Source: Sphingomonas sp. CCH10-B3 (GTDB taxonomy: Bacteria > Pseudomonadota > Alphaproteobacteria > Sphingomonadales > Sphingomonadaceae). Taken from it: a stretch of DNA of 6,677 bases. The translations under genes and the position numbers were made by a program. Shown piece after piece: positions 1 through 6,134 of the stretch. The notes beneath the pieces were generated by a model. That model saw nothing but the letters and a program-made list of their open reading frames with translations. It did no database searches and was not told the origin of the DNA. Each line of letters opens with the position of its first letter. Within the stretch, counting starts at the first letter, position 1. Location of the stretch: positions 1-6,677 of the forward strand of contig NZ_LSIJ01000071.1 of assembly GCF_001556185.1 (NCBI RefSeq), read 5' to 3'.

Positions 1-55
1 GACCGGCTCGTCAATCTGTTCGGCGCCCTCGCAGTGGGCATCACCGATCGAATTA
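1..55 (+). pseudogene. Possible N-terminal fragment of a MarR-type regulator, cut by the transposon
   Basis: Frame 1 is open from the window edge and reads DRLVNLFGALAVGITDRI up to the transposon end. This resembles the first helix of many MarR-family winged-helix regulators, which often begin with a (D)RLxNLLGALAxxxxDRx pattern. Only 18 residues are visible, the start codon lies outside the window, and no DNA-binding wing can be seen, so the family call is an inference from a short pattern. Beyond position 55 the frame runs on through IRL and antisense to brnA to a stop at 342, so any product would be a meaningless fusion. No continuation of a MarR protein is evident in the right flank of the transposon, so the rest of the gene is lost or elsewhere. 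It could instead be an unrelated alpha-helical protein. Confidence 0.35.
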
Positions 56-93
56 GGGGTTTGAGTAGCAACGGAACAGAAAACCTACATAAG
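56..93 (+). repeat. Left terminal inverted repeat (IRL) of the Tn3-family transposon
   Basis: The 38-bp repeat begins GGGGTTTGAG outside and ends ACATAAG inside, the standard Tn3-family length and termini. It matches the reverse complement of 4516-4553 at 37 of 38 positions; the only difference is base 5 (T here, G in IRR). TnpA binds and cuts at this end. The brnA stop codon lies only 12 bp inside it, so transcription of the toxin-antitoxin pair would run out through this end. Confidence 0.97.
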
Positions 94-105
94 CCAAGCA
101 GCCGC

Positions 106-390
106 TTATCTCCGGTCCGCGTTGTCATGGACATAACGGCGCAGCACGCGGTTTATTTCGGTCTGGTATCCCCCCGATTGCGCGTGATCCTTGAACCAGC
201 TCACCACATCGGTATCGAGCCGCAGGGTAACGGGTTTTTTGCGCGGCTTGTAAAGACCGGGACGCTTTGCCAAAGCCCAATTCTCAATCGGTGCCTCGGG
301 AATATCCGCCGTGTCGATGTCAGTGTCAGGCATGTCCACTAGCTGCGCAATTTGGGCCGCTATGTCAGCCTCAGTCATCTTGTGCTTCAT
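106..390 (-). CDS. brnA: BrnA-type antitoxin, ribbon-helix-helix (type II TA)
   Basis: A 94-residue protein that should neutralise the BrnT toxin by direct binding and repress its own operon. The C-terminal half has the BrnA pattern: KPVTLRLD (residues 52-59) is the beta strand of a ribbon-helix-helix DNA-binding fold, followed by WFK (65-67) and GYQTEINRVLRRYV (74-87). The acidic N-terminal half (DMPDTDIDTADIPEAPIENW, 19-38) is the likely toxin-binding part. I chose the ATG at 390 because AAAGGA (397-402) lies six bases upstream of it. The in-frame ATG at 405 and the start at 456 would add residues not typical of the family. The gene overlaps the end of brnT by 20 bp in another frame, so the two are probably translationally coupled. 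It ends 12 bp inside IRL. Family membership is clear; regulation is inferred from the family. Confidence 0.9.
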   Translation of the reverse strand: MKHKMTEADIAAQIAQLVDMPDTDIDTADIPEAPIENWALAKRPGLYKPRKKPVTLRLDTDVVSWFKDHAQSGGYQTEINRVLRRYVHDNADRR

Positions 391-658
391 AACGTTTCCT
401 TTCATCGGCTGTCGCTTTTCGGGCGCTGATAATACGTATGCTGTTCTCATCGTCACCCGTGGGGAGCGTGTGGACGACCGTTAAGATCAATATGCCGCGT
501 ACCAAGCCAATCGCGTGCCAGCGTTCTTCGTCGTTTTCATAGCGATCAAACACGATGATATGGGCGGGATCATCCCAGACCAGCTCAGCCAGCTCGAATG
601 CGACATGGTGCTTGCGCAGGTTGGCAGCGGCCTTGTCGTCGTCCCACTCAAATATCAC
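371..658 (-). CDS. brnT: BrnT-type toxin, RelE-like ribonuclease (type II TA)
   Basis: A 95-residue DUF497/BrnT protein. In Brucella, BrnT is a RelE-fold ribonuclease that stops translation and is held inactive by BrnA; the same role is inferred here. The family pattern is complete: FEWDDDKAAANLRKH (3-17), VAFELAELVWDDP (19-31), EERWHAIG (44-51), VVHT (61-64) and RIISARKATADERKRYE (75-91). I prefer the GTG start at 658 because AGGAAG (663-668) is well placed in front of it and the length then fits the family. An ATG at 688 or a TTG at 712 would add 10 or 18 unconserved residues with no good ribosome binding site. A weak -10-like GATAAT lies at 677-682 on this strand, but no convincing -35 partner is visible. 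Toxin precedes antitoxin, the usual brnTA order. No truncation is seen, so the pair looks functional. Confidence 0.92.
   Translation of the reverse strand: MIFEWDDDKAAANLRKHHVAFELAELVWDDPAHIIVFDRYENDEERWHAIGLVRGILILTVVHTLPTGDDENSIRIISARKATADERKRYEAQDD
397..402 (-). promoter_or_regulatory. Ribosome binding site deciding the brnA start
   Basis: AAAGGA on the - strand, six bases before the ATG at 390 and inside the last codons of brnT. It favours this start over the ATG at 405 and implies that ribosomes finishing brnT can restart at brnA. Confidence 0.6.
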
Positions 659-662
659 AAAA

Positions 663-668
663 CTTCCT
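663..668 (-). promoter_or_regulatory. Ribosome binding site deciding the brnT start
   Basis: AGGAAG on the - strand, four bases before the GTG at 658 (six bases counted from AGGA). It supports the GTG start, which also gives the normal BrnT length, over the upstream ATG at 688. Confidence 0.55.
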
Positions 669-712
669 GTATTGACATTATCGTGCATACATTGCTCGAG
701 GGCCAGATGCAA

Positions 713-874
713 CGCTGAACCATGCGGTCACAACAAACCCCGGTTTGATGCGAAGCGGTCCGACGAACGCGATCGACCCACTGGACGGCCTTCAATCTCA
801 CATCTACCCGTCCAGAAACCTATAGCCGGTAAACCCATCGTTCGATAGATTGATGCAAGAGGGAGCGGGCGTCG
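713..874 (+). promoter_or_regulatory. Likely res site and divergent regulatory region upstream of tnpR
   Basis: This is the tnpR-proximal part of the 216 non-coding bases between brnT and tnpR. In Tn3-family elements with tnpR and tnpA in tandem, res (about 120 bp with three resolvase-binding subsites) lies just upstream of tnpR and also houses its promoter. Repeated motifs fit such subsites. An 8-bp inverted repeat is at 781-788 and 808-815. AAACC/GGTTT arms meet at 735-746. TTGATGC occurs at 745-751 and 850-856. GCCTTCAATCTCA at 788-800 resembles the reverse complement of 844-856 (GCATCAATCTATC) at about 10 of 13 positions. Exact subsites and the crossover dinucleotide cannot be assigned by eye. 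Resolvase binding here would also repress tnpR and possibly brnT. Confidence 0.5.
781..815. repeat. 8-bp inverted repeat in the putative res region
   Basis: CTGGACGG at 781-788 is the exact reverse complement of CCGTCCAG at 808-815, with 19 bp between. The 35-bp span is close to the length of a resolvase subsite in Tn3-like res sites. It could also be a repressor operator. Confidence 0.5.
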
Positions 875-1492
875 ATGCTGATCGGGTACATGCGGGTGTC
901 GACGGGCGAGCAGAATCTCGATCTGCAACGTGATGCGCTCGATCGTGCCGGATGCAACCGGATCTTCGACGACGTTTGCTCGGGCCGTACGACCGAACGG
1001 CCTGGGCTCGACAAGGCAATCGATATCATGCGTGATGGCGACGCTCTTGTTGTCTGGAAGCTCGACCGAATTGGACGGTCGCTGCCTCACGTCGTCGGGC
1101 TGGTCGGAGATCTGCAGAAGCGCGGCGTCGGCCTGAAGGTGCTGACCGGCGATATCGATACGACGACCGTCACGGGCCGGTTAGTGTTCGGCATCTTCGC
1201 AACCCTGGCCGAGTTCGAGCGCGACCTGATCCACGAGCGCACGATGGCAGGGCTGGCTGCGGCCAGGGCCCGTGGCCGCGCGGGCGGGCGGCCACGGGTG
1301 ATGACGAAACAGAAGTTGAAGGCCGCAATGGCGTTGATGGCAGACCGCGACAATGCCGCGCGCGACGTCGCTGTCCAGCTCGGAGTATCGGTGTCGACAC
1401 TCTATGCCTATGTCGACGCCAAAGGACAGCCGCGAGAGCGGGCCAGCGAACTGTTGGCCAAGCGCGGGACCAGATCCGCGGCAGCGGCATAG
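875..1492 (+). CDS. tnpR: TnpR serine resolvase
   Basis: A 205-residue small serine recombinase that resolves transposition cointegrates by recombination at res. The catalytic domain carries YMRVST with nucleophile Ser9 and Arg7, followed by the conserved LDRIGRS block with Asp64, Arg65 and Arg68. The long E helix is at LAEFERDLIHERTMAGLAAARARGR (111-134), followed by the basic GGRPR (137-141). A helix-turn-helix (about 163-180, DVAVQLGVSVSTLYAYV) recognises res. The length is slightly above the roughly 185 residues of the Tn3 enzyme, owing to a C-terminal tail of about 20 residues rich in Arg and Ala. The ATG at 875 is chosen because GGGAG lies nine bases upstream and the protein then starts at the conserved MLIGYMRVS. 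tnpA follows after nine bases, so the two are co-transcribed. All catalytic residues are present. Confidence 0.97.
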   Translation: MLIGYMRVSTGEQNLDLQRDALDRAGCNRIFDDVCSGRTTERPGLDKAIDIMRDGDALVVWKLDRIGRSLPHVVGLVGDLQKRGVGLKVLTGDIDTTTVTGRLVFGIFATLAEFERDLIHERTMAGLAAARARGRAGGRPRVMTKQKLKAAMALMADRDNAARDVAVQLGVSVSTLYAYVDAKGQPRERASELLAKRGTRSAAAA

Positions 1493-1501
1493 CGTGAAGC
1501 G

Positions 1502-4500
1502 GTGCCAGTCAGCTTTCTCTCGGACGACCAGGCACTGCGATATGGTCGCTTCGTAGGCGATCCGACCTCGGAACAGCTGGCGCGGCACTTTCATCTCGAC
1601 GATGCGGACCGGGCGTTCATCGGCGCACACCGCGGCGACCACAACCGGCTCGGTGTCGCGGTGCAGCTTGGCTCGTTGAGGCTGCTCGGCACTTTTCTCG
1701 AAGATCCGGCGCAAATACCTGCGTCCGTCACGCGATTTGCTGGCGACCAACTGGCGATCGACGGATCGGCCGAACTAATGGCGCGATATTGCGCGACCAA
1801 GGGACGATGGCGGCACGGCCCGCGCATCCGCATTCATTATGGCTACCGAGTCTTCTCCGATCCCGGCGTCGCGTTCCGATTGCATCGTTTCCTGTATGCG
1901 CTGTGCTGGACGGGCACCGATCGACCGTCGGCCCTGTTCGACGCAGCCGCGACATGGCTGCTCGAGTTCAAGGTGATGTTACCGGGATTGTCCGTCCTCG
2001 AGCGCGATATCGCACGGGTCCGCACGCGAGTCGCCGCGCACGTCCATCGCCGCCTGGTCGACAAGCTGACGTCAGAGCAACGTACCCGGCTCGATACGCT
2101 CGTCGCTGTTGCCGAAGATGGACGGCAAAGCCCGCTCGATCGACTCCGTGATGGGCCATATCTGCAAAGCGGCCCTGAGATCAGCCGGGCCATCGACCGA
2201 CTGACCGAAATCCGTACATTCACCACAGGCTTGCCCGAACTCGACCGCGTACCGCCCGGCAAGGCCGCCGCATTAGCGCGATTTGCCGGCGCCGCGAAAG
2301 CGCAGGCCGTCGCCCGGTTGCCGGACGATCGCCGCGCGGCGACCCTGGTTGCCTTCATCCGGACGCTTGAAGCGTCGGCCAGCGACGATGTCATCGACCT
2401 GTTCGACGCCGTGTCGACCAAGATGTTCTCCAATGCGCGCATCAACGCCAAGGAGGCGCGGATGCGCTCACTGCGCGATCTCGACGCCGCATCGCTCCGG
2501 CTTCGCGATGTCGGGGCGGTGCTGCTCGATGACAGTATCGGCGACACCGAGGTCCGCGCAGCCGTGTTCGCGCTCGTCGACCGGGCAGCGCTGACCGAGG
2601 CCGTCGCGCAGGTGAACCTGCTCGCCCGGCCGACCGACGAGAGCTACTTCGTCGAGTTGCGCCAGCAGACTGGCACGATGCGCTATCTGCCGAAGATGCT
2701 TGCTGGGCTCGATCTTGCGGCGGCGCCAGCGGGGCAGCCGCTGTTGGACGCGGTCGATCACCTGCGGAGAGTTCACCAGGGTGAAAAGCGCCGTGGACCG
2801 GTACCAACATCTTTCGTACCCAAGGCCTGGGCCCGCCAGCTGAAGACCGCGGACGGTGCATTCGATCTGATCGGATACCGGCTTTGTACGCTCGACCGAC
2901 TACGCCGCGCCATCCGTCGCCGCGACGTCTTTCCCGTTCGCTCACTTCGCTATGCCGATCCTCGCAAGGGCCTACTGACGGGAGCTGGCTGGGAGGCGGC
3001 GCGACCGACGGTATGCCGCACGGTCGGCGTGGCGGTCGCTGGCGACGAGGAAATCGCCAAACTTTCGGCGCGGCTCGATCTTGCCTACCGCGAAACAGCC
3101 GCGCGCGTGCCGGACAACGATGCCGTGACAATTACGAAGACCGCGAGCGCCGCCGACCTATCAATCGCACCGCTCGATAAGATCGACGAGCCATTGAGCC
3201 TCACCAACCTGCATAATGCGATCGATGCGCGACTGCCGCGGCTCGATCTCCCCGAGCTGATCCTGGAGATGCACGCGCGAACGGGGTTCGGGGCAGCGTT
3301 CACTCATGCCAGTGAGGGCAATGCGCGCGCTGAGGATATAGCGACCACGATCTGTGCAGTGCTTGTCGCGGAGGCAACCAATACCGGGTTCGAGCCGCTT
3401 GTCCGCTCGGAGGTCCCCGCCTTGCGCCGGTCGCGGCTGAGCTGGGTGAAGCAGAACTTCATGCGGGCCGAAACGCTGACGGCGGCCAACGCGCTACTGG
3501 TCGCCGCGCATAACAGGATTCCACTGACCCGTGCCTGGGGCGGCGGCGAGGTCGCCTCGGCCGATGGGCTGCGATTCACCGTGCCGGTCCGCACGATCCA
3601 CGCCGGCCCGAACCCGCGCTATTTCGGGCGCGAACGCGGCGTCACCTGGTACAATCTGGTTTCCGACCGTTTTTCCGGGCTGAATGCCGTGACGGTCCCC
3701 GGTACGTTGCGCGACAGCCTCCATCTGCTGGCGGTCGTGCTCGACCAGGAAACCGAATTGCGGCCAAGCGAAATCATGACCGATACGGCCGGCTATACCG
3801 ACACAATTTTCGGCGTTTTCTACCTCCTCGGGCTCCAGTTCTCGCCGCGCATCGCCGATATCGGCGGCGCGCGGTTCTGGCGTGTCGATGGAAAGGCCGA
3901 TTACGGTGTGCTGGACGACCTCGCGTCGAACAGGATCAACACCAAGCTGATCGTCGAGCACTGGGATGACCTGCTGCGCCTGGCCGGATCGCTGAAACTC
4001 GGCGTCGTGCGCGCGACTGGGCTCACCCGTGTCCTTCAGACCAACGATCGCCCGACCAAGCTAGCGCGCGCGCTCCAGGAACTTGGCCGCCTCATCAAGT
4101 CGCTCTACATGCTGCGGTTCATCGATGACGAAACCTACCGGCGACGCATCCTGGTCCAGCTCAACCGGGGCGAGAGCCGTCACCAGCTCGCCCGCACCGT
4201 ATTCCACGGCAAGCGCGGTGAGCTTCGTCAGCGTTACCGCGAAGGGCAAGAAGATCAACTCGGCGCGCTTGGGCTCGTCGTCAATCTGGTCGTGCTCTGG
4301 AACACGATCTACATCGACGCCGCGCTCAACCAGCTCCGCACCGAAGGTCATGTGATCCTCGACGAGGACGTCGCGCGCCTCTCGCCGCTCGGCTCCCAAC
4401 ACATCAACATGCTCGGGCGCTACGCCTTCACCATCCCCGACATGGTCGCGCGCGGCGAGCTGCGGCCGCTCCGTGATCCCAGCGTCACGGGCATCGACGA

Positions 4501-4507
4501 TGCCTGA
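1502..4507 (+). CDS. tnpA: TnpA, Tn3-family DDE transposase
   Basis: A full-length 1001-residue Tn3-family transposase that binds the 38-bp ends and carries out replicative strand transfer. The N-terminal part (about 1-165, with HRGDHNRLGVAVQLGSLR) is the DUF4158 DNA-binding region. The C-terminal part is the DDE_Tnp_Tn3 domain, with YNLVSDRFSGLNA (D722), MTDTAGYTD (D761), SPRIADIGGARFWR (D786), LAGSLKLG, YRRRILVQLNRGESRH and REGQEDQLGALG (E914, E917). D722, D786 and E917 are the best candidates for the catalytic triad by motif, not by alignment. The GTG start at 1502 gives the expected MPVSFLSDDQ beginning; there is no strong Shine-Dalgarno, so translation is probably coupled to tnpR, whose stop is nine bases before. 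The stop is 8 bp before IRR, so the frame is complete. No frameshift or internal stop is seen. Confidence 0.98.
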   Translation: MPVSFLSDDQALRYGRFVGDPTSEQLARHFHLDDADRAFIGAHRGDHNRLGVAVQLGSLRLLGTFLEDPAQIPASVTRFAGDQLAIDGSAELMARYCATKGRWRHGPRIRIHYGYRVFSDPGVAFRLHRFLYALCWTGTDRPSALFDAAATWLLEFKVMLPGLSVLERDIARVRTRVAAHVHRRLVDKLTSEQRTRLDTLVAVAEDGRQSPLDRLRDGPYLQSGPEISRAIDRLTEIRTFTTGLPELDRVPPGKAAALARFAGAAKAQAVARLPDDRRAATLVAFIRTLEASASDDVIDLFDAVSTKMFSNARINAKEARMRSLRDLDAASLRLRDVGAVLLDDSIGDTEVRAAVFALVDRAALTEAVAQVNLLARPTDESYFVELRQQTGTMRYLPKMLAGLDLAAAPAGQPLLDAVDHLRRVHQGEKRRGPVPTSFVPKAWARQLKTADGAFDLIGYRLCTLDRLRRAIRRRDVFPVRSLRYADPRKGLLTGAGWEAARPTVCRTVGVAVAGDEEIAKLSARLDLAYRETAARVPDNDAVTITKTASAADLSIAPLDKIDEPLSLTNLHNAIDARLPRLDLPELILEMHARTGFGAAFTHASEGNARAEDIATTICAVLVAEATNTGFEPLVRSEVPALRRSRLSWVKQNFMRAETLTAANALLVAAHNRIPLTRAWGGGEVASADGLRFTVPVRTIHAGPNPRYFGRERGVTWYNLVSDRFSGLNAVTVPGTLRDSLHLLAVVLDQETELRPSEIMTDTAGYTDTIFGVFYLLGLQFSPRIADIGGARFWRVDGKADYGVLDDLASNRINTKLIVEHWDDLLRLAGSLKLGVVRATGLTRVLQTNDRPTKLARALQELGRLIKSLYMLRFIDDETYRRRILVQLNRGESRHQLARTVFHGKRGELRQRYREGQEDQLGALGLVVNLVVLWNTIYIDAALNQLRTEGHVILDEDVARLSPLGSQHINMLGRYAFTIPDMVARGELRPLRDPSVTGIDDA

Positions 4508-4515
4508 AGCCGCGC

Positions 4516-4553
4516 CTTATGTAGGTTTTCTGTTCCGTTGCTACTCAACCCCC
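4516..4553 (-). repeat. Right terminal inverted repeat (IRR) of the Tn3-family transposon
   Basis: Reads CTTATGTAGG from inside to ACCCCC outside and is the reverse complement of IRL except at base 5. It starts 8 bp after the tnpA stop. The next five bases (GTTGT) do not match the five before IRL (AATTA). A frame that starts inside tnpA runs across this repeat into the GST gene without a stop. Confidence 0.97.
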
Positions 4554-4589
4554 GTTGTGCACGCCGCGTCGCGGCTGCATGATGGCTAC

Positions 4590-5753
4590 ATGGCACCCCA
4601 CATTCTCTACGGCGTCCCGCACTCGCTCTATACGGGCAAGAGCCGAGCCTATCTGCGCAAACAAGGCTTCACCTATGTCGAGCGCACCCCGGCTGATCCG
4701 CGCTTCAGGGCGGAGATCGTGCCCCGGATCGGCCGCGGCATCATCCCGGTGCTGGTGACGCCGGACGGAGAGGTCATCCAGGACACGGTCGACATCCTCG
4801 ACCATTTCGAGGATCGCGGCGTGCCGGTGTCGGCCCGTCCGCCGGGCGCGCGCCAGCGCGTGCTGGCGCATGTCGCCGAGCTTTACGCCGTGGTCACGCT
4901 GACGCGCCACGCCATGCATTATCGCTGGTCGTATCTGGATGAGCAGCGGACCTTTCTGACCGACGCGTTCACCGGCGGATCGGGAACGGACGGTGCGGCC
5001 AAGGTCATGGCGCGCATGCAGTCCTACCTGCCGATGCTCGGCGTCACGCGGGACACGATTCCTGCGATCGAGGCGTCGTACCTCACCTTGCTCGACCTGC
5101 TGGAAGCACACCTGTGCCGGCATCCCTATCTGTTCGGCGGGCAGCCATCGCTCGGCGATTATGGCCTGCTCGGCCCGCTCTTCGCGCATCTCGGTCGCGA
5201 TCCGGTTCCTGCCGACCTGATGCGCCGCCGTGCGCCCAAGGTCGCGCGCTGGGTCGAACGGATGAACGCGCCCGATGCCGATCTGCCGGAGTATGGCGAG
5301 TATCCGACCTGCTACCTAGGCGGCGACGAACTGCCCGAGACGCTGGTGCCGCTGTTCCGGCACATGGCGGACGAGCTGTTGCCGGAGCTGGCCGACAAGA
5401 CCGCCTGGCTGTGCCGGTTCGTCGCCGACACCGACCCCGAGGAGGGCGCGCCGGTCACCGACAAGCCGCACCAACGGGTGCTCGGCTCGGTGGACACCAT
5501 GTTCGGGGGCGTGCCGTTCGCCAGCGGCGTGCAGCCGTACCTGTTCTTCCTGTGGCAGCGGGTCACGGACGTGTTCGCCGCGCTCGGCGACGAGCAGCAG
5601 CACGCCGTGTCCGCGTGGCTGGACGGCGTAGGGCTGTTGCCGCTCCTAGACTTGCCGCAGCCGGTGCGGGTCGAAAGAAGCGGACATGTAGAACGCTGGG
5701 GCGCCCGCTTGCCGACATCTCCGGGCCTCCGCACCGGTTACGCTCCGGCCTGA
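4590..5753 (+). CDS. Glutathione S-transferase family protein with long C-terminal extension
   Basis: A 387-residue cytoplasmic protein. Residues 1-75 form a thioredoxin-like GST N-domain: MAPHILYGVPHSLYTGKSRAYL, then GIIPVLVTPDG with the cis-proline at P53, then VIQDTVDILDHFED, where Gln-Asp stands in place of the usual Glu-Ser of the glutathione site. The helical C-domain includes PYLFGGQPSLGDYGLLGPL (179-197) with the N-capping box S187-x-x-D190. About 150 further residues (PEYGEYPTCY onwards) go beyond a standard 200-220-residue GST, as seen in some long proteobacterial GST-like proteins. Substrate and conjugating activity cannot be told. I start at ATG 4590 because the GST domain begins there, though no Shine-Dalgarno is visible; GTG 4557 is an in-frame alternative. 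The start is 36 bp outside IRR, so the insertion has removed or replaced its promoter. The last 15-20 residues (ARLPTSPGLRTGYAPA) look unlike the rest and may be acquired. Confidence 0.8.
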   Translation: MAPHILYGVPHSLYTGKSRAYLRKQGFTYVERTPADPRFRAEIVPRIGRGIIPVLVTPDGEVIQDTVDILDHFEDRGVPVSARPPGARQRVLAHVAELYAVVTLTRHAMHYRWSYLDEQRTFLTDAFTGGSGTDGAAKVMARMQSYLPMLGVTRDTIPAIEASYLTLLDLLEAHLCRHPYLFGGQPSLGDYGLLGPLFAHLGRDPVPADLMRRRAPKVARWVERMNAPDADLPEYGEYPTCYLGGDELPETLVPLFRHMADELLPELADKTAWLCRFVADTDPEEGAPVTDKPHQRVLGSVDTMFGGVPFASGVQPYLFFLWQRVTDVFAALGDEQQHAVSAWLDGVGLLPLLDLPQPVRVERSGHVERWGARLPTSPGLRTGYAPA

Positions 5754-5762
5754 GTTGCACTG

Positions 5763-5788
5763 CGATGACGGGCTGCGGCTCCTCATCG
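5763..5788 (+). terminator. Hairpin just after the GST gene, possible terminator
   Basis: CGATGA (5763-5768) pairs with TCATCG (5783-5788); after one C-C mismatch, GGGC pairs with GCTC (one G-T wobble) around a TGCG tetraloop. It begins 10 bp past the GST stop. No T-run follows, so a classic intrinsic terminator is not supported; it may simply stabilise the mRNA end. Confidence 0.3.
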
Positions 5789-5872
5789 GCATCAGAGCAT
5801 CAATTGCCTAATCCTCTCTCTCCGGCGCCTGTCTCAACATTCGAGGCGGATGGCACTCAAACCTGATCGCTT

Positions 5873-5898
5873 TTCGGGAGAAGAGTGCATTTCCCGAA
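5873..5898. repeat. Inverted repeat, 7-bp arms and 12-bp loop
   Basis: TTCGGGA (5873-5879) and TCCCGAA (5892-5898) are exact reverse complements separated by 12 bp. A second small CCC/GGG stem lies just to the right, near 5906-5915. There is no T-run. It could be an operator or part of a decayed element end. Confidence 0.4.
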
Positions 5899-6134
5899 CG
5901 TCGATCCCAATCGGGACGATCGCGGCTGGCGCGGTTCGGCTCATTCAGTCGTAAGCGTATATCGGTGCCCCTTCTATGCGCCGGCCGCTGTTCGCAAAAA
6001 CCTTCCTTTCTGACGACTTTGCCGGCGAACCATGATCGCAACGCATTTCTGCGGTCCGCCGCTTGTCAGAACTGTTCTGGAAACCCGCTTCACAAAAGCG
6101 CCTGCCGGCGACGGGTTTGGAGAACCCATTGGCT

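Larger units (their letters stand above)
56..4553 (+). mobile_element. Complete Tn3-family transposon carrying a brnT-brnA toxin-antitoxin pair
   Basis: This 4,498-bp unit has 38-bp inverted repeats at both ends, a serine resolvase, a full-length Tn3-type DDE transposase and a non-coding region upstream of tnpR suited to be res. Tn3-family elements move by replicative transposition: TnpA forms a cointegrate and TnpR resolves it at res. tnpR and tnpA read in the same direction with res upstream of tnpR, as in the Tn21/Tn501 layout. The only passenger is the toxin-antitoxin pair between IRL and res, read the other way. Every component looks intact, so the element may still be mobile. It lacks a 5-bp target duplication (AATTA left, GTTGT right), which points to a rearrangement after insertion or to recombination between two copies. 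The closest named element cannot be settled without a database. Confidence 0.95.

Noticed and set aside
34..342. 102-residue + strand reading frame across IRL and antisense to brnA
   Set aside because: It is a chance continuation from the left flank through the IR into DNA coding for brnA on the other strand; no family pattern after residue 6.
391..456. Longer brnA start at 456 or 405
   Set aside because: The ATG at 390 has AAAGGA six bases upstream and gives the usual antitoxin length; the extension overlaps brnT codons and is not family-like.
672..677. TTGACA on the + strand as a -35 promoter box for tnpR
   Set aside because: No -10-like sequence lies 16-18 bp downstream, and it is about 200 bp from tnpR.
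659..712. Longer brnT starts at ATG 688 or TTG 712
   Set aside because: They add unconserved residues, lack a good ribosome binding site, and make the protein longer than usual; GTG 658 follows AGGAAG.
1843..3131. Long - strand frames inside tnpA (234 and 229 residues)
   Set aside because: They are antisense to a well-conserved transposase, rich in Arg/Ser/Ala, and typical of high-GC shadow frames.
4516..4553. Outward promoter in IRR driving the GST gene
   Set aside because: No paired -35 and -10 boxes can be seen in the repeat or in the 36 bp before the ATG.
5114..5866. 250-residue + strand frame overlapping the GST gene
   Set aside because: Its product is a low-complexity Arg/Ala string in another frame of the GST gene.
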